Shown: positions 40,237 through 45,962 of the stretch, one piece after another | How positions within the stretch are numbered: position 1 is the first letter of the stretch | How the letters are laid out: each line of letters starts with the position of its first letter | Assembly (NCBI GenBank): GCA_014654705.1 | Contig: JACVZY010000049.1 | Location: 1-45,962 of the forward strand | Direction of reading: 5' to 3' | DNA length: 45,962 nt | Source of the DNA: Ignavibacteria bacterium | GTDB lineage: Bacteria; Bacteroidota; Ignavibacteria; Kapaibacteriales; UBA4661 | Notes under the pieces: generated by a model | Told to the model about the DNA's origin: nothing | Databases searched by the model: none | The model's input: only the letters and a program-made list of their open reading frames with translations | Made by a program: the position numbers and the translations under genes

Positions 40237-42813
40237 TTATTTTTTCTGGTCGCCTTTTGCGGGCTGTGTGTTTGCTGCATTGAGTGTTTGCGCCGCATGA
40301 AGCAAATTGACAAACAACCGATATGCACCCGGAACGCCAGCCGGTAGCTGACGGAACCACGCATATCCAGTGTAGATAAACGCACCTTTGCCGTGCCGTG
40401 CAAGCAGCATACCGCCTTTTTTCTCCGGCTCGCCCGCATCATTGCAGGAAAGAAGTGTTTCGTAGCGGTCATCCCATTTATTAGCAAAGTACAAACCGCG
40501 CTCCTGAACCCATCCATCAAAATCTTGCGCCGTAATCACATTGGGCGATGCCAAAACAGGATGATTTGCTTTCAGAAACTTGACCGCAGCATCTTCTTCC
40601 GTCACGCGGTCGCGAGAAATCGTGAAGGGATACGGTCCTATGCTATCAGTTACCAAGCCTGATGAAAGCTGATATTGAACAATCATCGTTCCGCCCTGAG
40701 CCACATAATCCATCAAACGGTGGTATTGCTGACGCAAACGTGGGCGGGCATTGTCGTTGTAAACGCGAATACCGCTCACAATCGCATCAAAACGGGATAA
40801 ATTCCCTGTTTCTATGTCGTCGTCGGAAAGCAGCGTTACAGCAAAACCAGCTTGCTTTAGATATTCCGCAACATCATCGCTTGCTCCGTCAATATAACCA
40901 ATATTTTTTGCAGTTTTTCGCAGCTCAACCCTGACAAGACGAGCCTTTGCATCAGAAAAAATTGTTTGAGCGGGAATATGAGTGTAAGAAATTGTAGTCA
41001 TTCCTTTGCTCACGCTTACGGTGGAAGTTGTGCCGACGGTGGCTTCGGCAGTCAAGAATTCATCGGGGTTCACCGATACTTGAGGTGGCTTGACAGTGAA
41101 GACTGCCCGCATTTCGTCGCCCTTATTGGCAAGGGTAAACGAAACCTGTTCCGGCGTAACCTTCCAGCCTTCGGGCAAACGCAAACGTACCGTACCAACG
41201 GCTTTCGGCGTATTTGCTTGCACCAGAACGCTTACTTCTTTGCCAGATGAATCCGCAAAAAGAAACGAGCGCTGCCCAAGATTTAATGCTACGTGCGGTA
41301 CAACCGCAAACGGACGATACAGCTCACCCAGCACACGGTCAGTGCGCCTGTGTAGCACCGGCACAGTAAAAGTCATTTCCTCGCCGGCAATAGCAACTAC
41401 AAACGACACCTCCAAGGCAGGTTTATTCTCCGGCAACCCGATGAGCGTTTGGTCATTCACGGTAAACGTTCCTTTTTCCGGTGCACTTTGGAGCCAGTAG
41501 GGCTGCGAAAGCGGCATAGAAGCAGGAATAGTCTTAGTAACGGTAATAGTTTGATACTTGCCGCGCTGAAGTTCTTTATTCACAACCGAATCTCCTGCGA
41601 ATGGAAACAAAACGCGCTTCAGAATAACGGTGTTATTGGAGCGGTTGACAATCGAAGCAGCAATGCGAACCGTGCCGCCCGGAACACCGGAATACCCTGT
41701 TTCGCCCTGCTGGGGTTGATTCTGAGCAATCGCTTCAGTCCACATCCCGGCGCATGAGCGTATCACTTCCAAGAGTTCTTTGCGTTTTTGCGGAATCCAA
41801 TAATCTTCGCTCGTGGATTTCTGCACGTCGTTCATGACTTTATACGCCTTCACGAGAATTGGCAAGATAGCAGCCGGATTTTCCGGCTGGAATTTCTTAC
41901 TGGCTTCATCCAACAATTTTCCAATTTCTACGCCGCCTTTGATACGATTCCACGACATATCCACGCCGGAGAAAATATCACCCTTAGCTGAATCACCTGC
42001 CAAAAACTCAAAATAATTAAGCGTTTCGCCACGCAGAGCACTCACGCCGAAGCCTTGACTCTTGTGCATGGAGCGGCTTTCGGCAGCCAGCTCTGTGGCG
42101 GACTTGCCCAGAAGCGGGTTGTAGGCGCTGAGGTCAATGGAAGGATACGAGGCAGGATTAGCTTTCCGCGCCTCAATAATAGGCAGCCAAGCGTTCCAGA
42201 GAAGTCGTTTTGGTTGCCAAACTTTGACATATTTTAACTGCTCTGGAAAACGATTCGGGTCTCCGGCGGCGGCAAACGCTTCTCCGGCAAGAATCGCTGA
42301 AGCAGTGTGATGCCCGTGCCCGCCTTCGCCTGTCGTCGGGAAGCGCGTTACAATCACATCGGGACGCATTTTACGAATTGCCCAGACAACATCAGCAAGG
42401 ATGCGGTCTTTGCCCCATATTTTGAAGGTTTCCTCAGGCGTTTTGGAATACCCAAAGTCCAGCGCTCGCGTGAACATTTGTTCGCCGCCGTCAGTGCGCC
42501 GTGCGGCAAGGAGTTCTTGGGTGCGAATAATACCGAGCAATTCCGATTGTTCGCTACCAATGATATTTTGCCCACCGTCGCCGCGCGTCATGGAAAGGTA
42601 GGTTGTGCGAAAGAGGCGTTCATTGGCACAATAGGCGATAAACGCTGTATTTTCGTCGTCAGGATGCGCTGCCACGTAAAGGACGCTGCCAAGAGTATTC
42701 AGCTTTTTGAGAGAGTTTTGGAGTTTTGCGGCATTCATCACCTCGGCAGGTTGGGCGCGGAGAATGGAACTGAAAACAAGGAATAAAGCGACTACCGAAA
42801 AAATGGAATTCAT
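40237..42813 (-). CDS. Large secreted PIG-L family deacetylase
   Basis: This 858-aa exported protein has a signal peptide (MNSIFSVVALFLVFSSILRAQ). The N-terminal ~280 residues form a LmbE/PIG-L N-acetylglucosamine deacetylase domain with the zinc motif AAHPDDE (H50, D52, D53, E54), RGDGGQN and the later GHGHHTASA. After that come beta-rich NEW3-like domains and a C-terminal ~200-residue segment (NIGYIDGASDDVAEYLKQAGF ... FDAIVSGIRVYNDN ... YVAQGGTMIVQY). That segment resembles glutamine-amidotransferase-like ThuA/BPL_N folds. Proteins of this layout are common in Bacteroidota and probably act on exported glycans. It is convergent with the lipM-like gene, with only 6 bases between. Confidence 0.87.
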   Translation of the reverse strand: MNSIFSVVALFLVFSSILRAQPAEVMNAAKLQNSLKKLNTLGSVLYVAAHPDDENTAFIAYCANERLFRTTYLSMTRGDGGQNIIGSEQSELLGIIRTQELLAARRTDGGEQMFTRALDFGYSKTPEETFKIWGKDRILADVVWAIRKMRPDVIVTRFPTTGEGGHGHHTASAILAGEAFAAAGDPNRFPEQLKYVKVWQPKRLLWNAWLPIIEARKANPASYPSIDLSAYNPLLGKSATELAAESRSMHKSQGFGVSALRGETLNYFEFLAGDSAKGDIFSGVDMSWNRIKGGVEIGKLLDEASKKFQPENPAAILPILVKAYKVMNDVQKSTSEDYWIPQKRKELLEVIRSCAGMWTEAIAQNQPQQGETGYSGVPGGTVRIAASIVNRSNNTVILKRVLFPFAGDSVVNKELQRGKYQTITVTKTIPASMPLSQPYWLQSAPEKGTFTVNDQTLIGLPENKPALEVSFVVAIAGEEMTFTVPVLHRRTDRVLGELYRPFAVVPHVALNLGQRSFLFADSSGKEVSVLVQANTPKAVGTVRLRLPEGWKVTPEQVSFTLANKGDEMRAVFTVKPPQVSVNPDEFLTAEATVGTTSTVSVSKGMTTISYTHIPAQTIFSDAKARLVRVELRKTAKNIGYIDGASDDVAEYLKQAGFAVTLLSDDDIETGNLSRFDAIVSGIRVYNDNARPRLRQQYHRLMDYVAQGGTMIVQYQLSSGLVTDSIGPYPFTISRDRVTEEDAAVKFLKANHPVLASPNVITAQDFDGWVQERGLYFANKWDDRYETLLSCNDAGEPEKKGGMLLARHGKGAFIYTGYAWFRQLPAGVPGAYRLFVNLLHAAQTLNAANTQPAKGDQKK

Positions 42814-42906
42814 AACATTGTTAAAAAAATGAGGAAATATCGTTGTTCTGAATAATGACTGGTCAATAATGACAGATCATAGTGCAAGGATGCTTTCATG
42901 CAACTG

Positions 42907-45705
42907 CTACTTCAAAATCTCCCGTAAGAAACGACCTGTATGCGAGGCTTCCACTCGCGCTATATCCTCGGGCGTACCCTGAGCGACAACAGTACCGCCA
43001 CCAGCTCCAGCTTCAGGTCCCATATCAATAATCCAGTCAGCGCATTTCATCACGTCGGTATTATGCTCCACGATGACCAACGAATGACCACGCCCGACCA
43101 GTTCTTGAAAGCAGGAAATCAATTTTGCTATGTCGTCAAAATGAAGACCTGTGGTGGGTTCATCAAAAATAAATAGTGTGGACTCCGTTGATTTTTCCTG
43201 CAAGTGTGATGCCAACTTGACGCGCTGCGCCTCGCCACCGGAAAGCGTTGTGCCGGGTTGCCCCATGCGCATATACCCCAAGCCGACTTTTTGCAAGGTC
43301 TCCAAGCGAGAAGTAATGCGGTCTTCGCCGACAAAGAACTCGACTGCTTCATCAATCGTCATACCGAGTACATCCACGATAGATTTTCCACGCCAGTGGA
43401 TGCCATGGGCTTCTTTTTTATAGCGTGTGCCGCGGCAGTCTTCACACTCAAGGTATAAATCCGCCAAAAACTGCATTTCGATTTTGACCATACCGTCGCC
43501 CTGACACGTCTCGCAGCGCCCACCCGGCACGTTGAACGAGAAGGAACCTGCTTTCCAACCAAGCTGTTTTGCGGCTTGCGTCAAAGCAAAGATGTCACGG
43601 ATGTAATCGAATGCTTTTGTGTACGTGGCAGGCGTAGATCGGGGTGATTTCCCGATGGGCGACTGATCAACCATTTCCACGTGCTGAATCTGCTCCACAC
43701 CGATAATGTTCGTATGCTTGCCCACAGACTGCACGGGCTGACCGAGTTTGCGCTGAAGTCCGTTGTAAAACACGCTGTGGACAAACGTGGATTTTCCCGA
43801 ACCACTCACACCCGTTACGACGACCATTGCACCGAGTGGGATTTCTACGTCGATATGCTTCAAATTATTTTCGTATGCATCTTTGACGACAAGGCGTTTA
43901 CCATTGCCTGTATTGCGAACCTTAGGAATAGGAATACTGAGGCGACCCGACAAATACTTGCCTGTCAACGATTCCTCATGCCTCAAAATCTCCTCGTGCG
44001 TTCCTTGAAAAATAATTTCTCCACCGTGTTCTCCGGCGCGAGGTCCCATGTCCACCAGCATATCGGCGCGACGCATAATATCTTCGTCGTGTTCGACCAC
44101 AATCACCGTATTGCCCATATTCCGAAGGCGCTCCATAACGCTTATCATCCGGTCGGTATCTCTGGGATGCAGACCAATACTGGGTTCGTCAAGAACGTAG
44201 AGTGCTCCGACGAGTGAGGAGCCAATAGAAGTAGCAAGGTTGATGCGCTGCACCTCACCGCCCGAAAGCGTATGCGCAAGACGGTCAAGTGTCAAATACC
44301 CAAGCCCCATGCGGTTTAGAAGCTCCAAGCGCACGGTAATCTCCTTCAAAATTCGTTCTGCGATGGCGGTTTGGAAATCGCTCAGTTGTAAATTTTGGAA
44401 GAACTCACCCGCTTCTTCAAGCGTCATGCTCACGACGGCGGGAATATTCTTACCGCCGACGAATGTTTGCCGTGCCGAGAGCTTCAGGCGCGAGCCGCCG
44501 CATTCATGGCAGCGCGTGTAGCCACGATAGCGGCTCATCAGTACGCGATAGTGCATCTTCTGGTAATTATCCTCGACCATCTGAAAAAAGCCCTTCACGC
44601 CCGCATATTTGCCGCCGCCGTTCCACACAAAATCAAATTCATCGGGAGCAAGGTTGCTCACGGGCACATCAAGGTTGATGTTACGCTTTTTTCCTTCAGT
44701 CAGAAGTGTCTCTTGATATTTGATATTCGTAGGGGTTTGGAAAGGCTGCACTGCCCCGTCGGCAAGAGATTTTTGTTTATTGGGAATCACCAAATCTTCA
44801 TCAATCCCCATTGTGCGCCCAAAGCCCTCGCAAGTTGGGCAGGCACCGAGCGGATTATTGAAGGAGAAAAGGCGCGGCTGCGGCTCGTCATAGACAATGC
44901 CGCTTGTGGCACATTCGTAGATATTACTAAATTTGAGGTCGGTTTTGGTAGTGATATTCCGCACCACACACCGCCCCGCACCTTGCACGAAAGAAAGTTC
45001 CAACGAATCGTTCAGGCGCGTTTGTACATCGGCATCATCACGGAAAATAATGCGATCCACAAGCACAAAAACATCACTTTTGAGCGTTTCTGGTGGAAGA
45101 GTATCCGAATTCAGGTCAAGAATAGTATCGCCATTTTTCAGCACGACCCGAAAAAAGCCCTGCTGCTTGATATTTTCAATTTCGTCCTGAAGCGAGTGTT
45201 GTTCGTGGCTCTGGAGTGGGAAAAGGATGTACAACCGCTCGTCGTTCTGTGTGGCAGATCGAATGTCCGCCAAGGCAGACTCAGGCGTATCTTTGCGAAC
45301 CCGCTTACCGGAGACATGACAATACGTCTCGCCAATACGTCCCCAGAGAAGCCGCATATAGTCATAGACTTCAGTTGTTGTGCCAACGGTCGAGCGAGGA
45401 TTACGGGAAATTGTCTTTTGCTGAATCGCAATAGCGGGCGGAATTCCCGTGATAACATCCACATCGGGTTTGTTCATGCGCTCCAAAAACTGCCGCGCAT
45501 ATGCAGAGAGAGATTCCACAAAGCGGCGCTGCCCTTCAGCATAGATAGTGTCGAATGCGAGTGATGACTTCCCCGACCCGCTCACGCCTGTCACGACGAT
45601 AAGTTTGTTACGCGGAAGGTCAATCGAAACATTTTTGAGATTATGCTGCCTTGCCCCCCGCACAGCTATTGTGCGGCGTGGCGAGGGGGTAGAAAGTACG
45701 TCCAT
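42907..45705 (-). CDS. uvrA: UvrABC excinuclease subunit A
   Basis: UvrA recognises bulky DNA lesions in nucleotide excision repair. From the ATG at 45705 it is 932 aa, normal for the family. A TTG at 45786 would add a 27-residue low-complexity extension. It has two ABC modules: Walker [15 protein letters not shown] and [14 protein letters not shown], signatures [12 protein letters not shown] and [12 protein letters not shown], and [20 protein letters not shown]. The C-terminal zinc finger is intact (CETCQGDG ... CEDCRGTR). The N-terminal CxxC pairs are partly lost ([14 protein letters not shown]), as usual in Bacteroidota UvrA. The 257 bases upstream hold no gene, only a lone TATATTTG box at 45909-45902 on the minus strand. 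Confidence 0.96.
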   Translation of the reverse strand: MDVLSTPSPRRTIAVRGARQHNLKNVSIDLPRNKLIVVTGVSGSGKSSLAFDTIYAEGQRRFVESLSAYARQFLERMNKPDVDVITGIPPAIAIQQKTISRNPRSTVGTTTEVYDYMRLLWGRIGETYCHVSGKRVRKDTPESALADIRSATQNDERLYILFPLQSHEQHSLQDEIENIKQQGFFRVVLKNGDTILDLNSDTLPPETLKSDVFVLVDRIIFRDDADVQTRLNDSLELSFVQGAGRCVVRNITTKTDLKFSNIYECATSGIVYDEPQPRLFSFNNPLGACPTCEGFGRTMGIDEDLVIPNKQKSLADGAVQPFQTPTNIKYQETLLTEGKKRNINLDVPVSNLAPDEFDFVWNGGGKYAGVKGFFQMVEDNYQKMHYRVLMSRYRGYTRCHECGGSRLKLSARQTFVGGKNIPAVVSMTLEEAGEFFQNLQLSDFQTAIAERILKEITVRLELLNRMGLGYLTLDRLAHTLSGGEVQRINLATSIGSSLVGALYVLDEPSIGLHPRDTDRMISVMERLRNMGNTVIVVEHDEDIMRRADMLVDMGPRAGEHGGEIIFQGTHEEILRHEESLTGKYLSGRLSIPIPKVRNTGNGKRLVVKDAYENNLKHIDVEIPLGAMVVVTGVSGSGKSTFVHSVFYNGLQRKLGQPVQSVGKHTNIIGVEQIQHVEMVDQSPIGKSPRSTPATYTKAFDYIRDIFALTQAAKQLGWKAGSFSFNVPGGRCETCQGDGMVKIEMQFLADLYLECEDCRGTRYKKEAHGIHWRGKSIVDVLGMTIDEAVEFFVGEDRITSRLETLQKVGLGYMRMGQPGTTLSGGEAQRVKLASHLQEKSTESTLFIFDEPTTGLHFDDIAKLISCFQELVGRGHSLVIVEHNTDVMKCADWIIDMGPEAGAGGGTVVAQGTPEDIARVEASHTGRFLREILK

Positions 45706-45962
45706 CGGAGAGAAGACGACTGGTGATGATACTTCGGCAGTGGTGGTGCTTGTAGGCGTGGTATTCACAGCGAAATTCTTGGACAATGAAGAAAAGCGGC
45801 AAACCTTGAATTTACGGAAAAACTCTCGTTTGTCGTTATCAAATTTTCAAAAATCTCGTTCTCTCCGAAATTTAGCATTTCTATTTTTTTTACAGGTTCA
45901 TCAAATATAATTAGGACTTTCGCAAAAGCCGGAAAAGTGAGTAGATTAGAGTTAATTTTACC

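Noticed and set aside
44395-45564. 389-aa plus-strand ORF
   Set aside because: Lies entirely antisense to uvrA, whose frame is certain; composition is that of a shadow frame.
45706-45786. N-terminal extension of UvrA from a TTG
   Set aside because: Low-complexity Ser/Thr/Val sequence not found in the family; an ATG at 45705 gives normal length.

Overview
The window reads as chromosomal DNA of a Gram-negative bacterium of the Bacteroidota/Chlorobiota (FCB) side, possibly an Ignavibacteria- or Kapabacteria-like lineage. The grounds are lipid A 4'-kinase (lpxK), MurB, lipoproteins, a DUF3127 protein, a Bacteroidota-style ClpS and UvrA, several FdtA-type sugar ketoisomerases, and promoter-like sequences of the TTTG/TAnnTTTG kind. 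This placement is inference; there is no rRNA here. No prophage, IS element or CRISPR array was seen. Gene density is high and no CDS is clearly cut by a window edge.

Layout. 0-6 kb (+): a SPOR-domain envelope protein, a COG4947-type esterase with a hairpin terminator, and a 1200-aa TerB/FHA-like/ABCG fusion transporter. 5.9-13.4 kb (-): hisH, a catalase-like protein, a HipA-like kinase, a PIN toxin/antitoxin pair, two tandem paralogous coiled-coil membrane proteins, an FdtB-type aminotransferase with an FdtA-type isomerase, a family 2 glycosyltransferase and a TauE/SafE permease. 13.5-17 kb (+): lpxK, a C26 peptidase, a DUF3127 protein with an SSB-like acidic tail, and murB. 17.0-17.5 kb (-): the most unusual stretch, two 126-nt tRNA-like genes with their own promoter and terminator. 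Then (+) an Lrp/AsnC regulator.

18-34 kb, almost all (-): VanZ, a chemoreceptor, rpe, a DUF4397-like lipoprotein, a MoxR ATPase, a MntA/HepT toxin-antitoxin pair, a glycosyltransferase, a polytopic membrane protein, an isolated nuoL, a class II amidotransferase, ribD, two more FdtA-type genes with a hexapeptide acyltransferase, and an Hpt protein. 34.2-39.1 kb (+): a Gfo/Idh/MocA oxidoreductase, an ABC-2 type ATPase, clpS, a redoxin lipoprotein, a cytochrome-c/copper-oxygenase-like lipoprotein and an acylphosphatase. 39.1-46 kb: a small membrane protein (-), a LipM/LplA-type protein (+), a large PIG-L deacetylase (-) and uvrA (-).

How the genes work together. The two fdt-type islands (9.9-11.5 kb and 32.0-33.7 kb) together carry isomerase, transaminase and acetyltransferase functions for a dTDP-3-acetamido-3,6-dideoxyhexose such as Fuc3NAc or Qui3NAc. 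With lpxK and the glycosyltransferases this points to surface-glycan synthesis. The other genes are mostly housekeeping functions (His, riboflavin, peptidoglycan, DNA repair, proteolysis) mixed with small stress or toxin-antitoxin modules.

The tRNA-like pair at 17.09-17.39 kb is the best candidate for something undescribed. It has canonical acceptor, D and T arms, a non-canonical anticodon loop and a 58-nt variable region.
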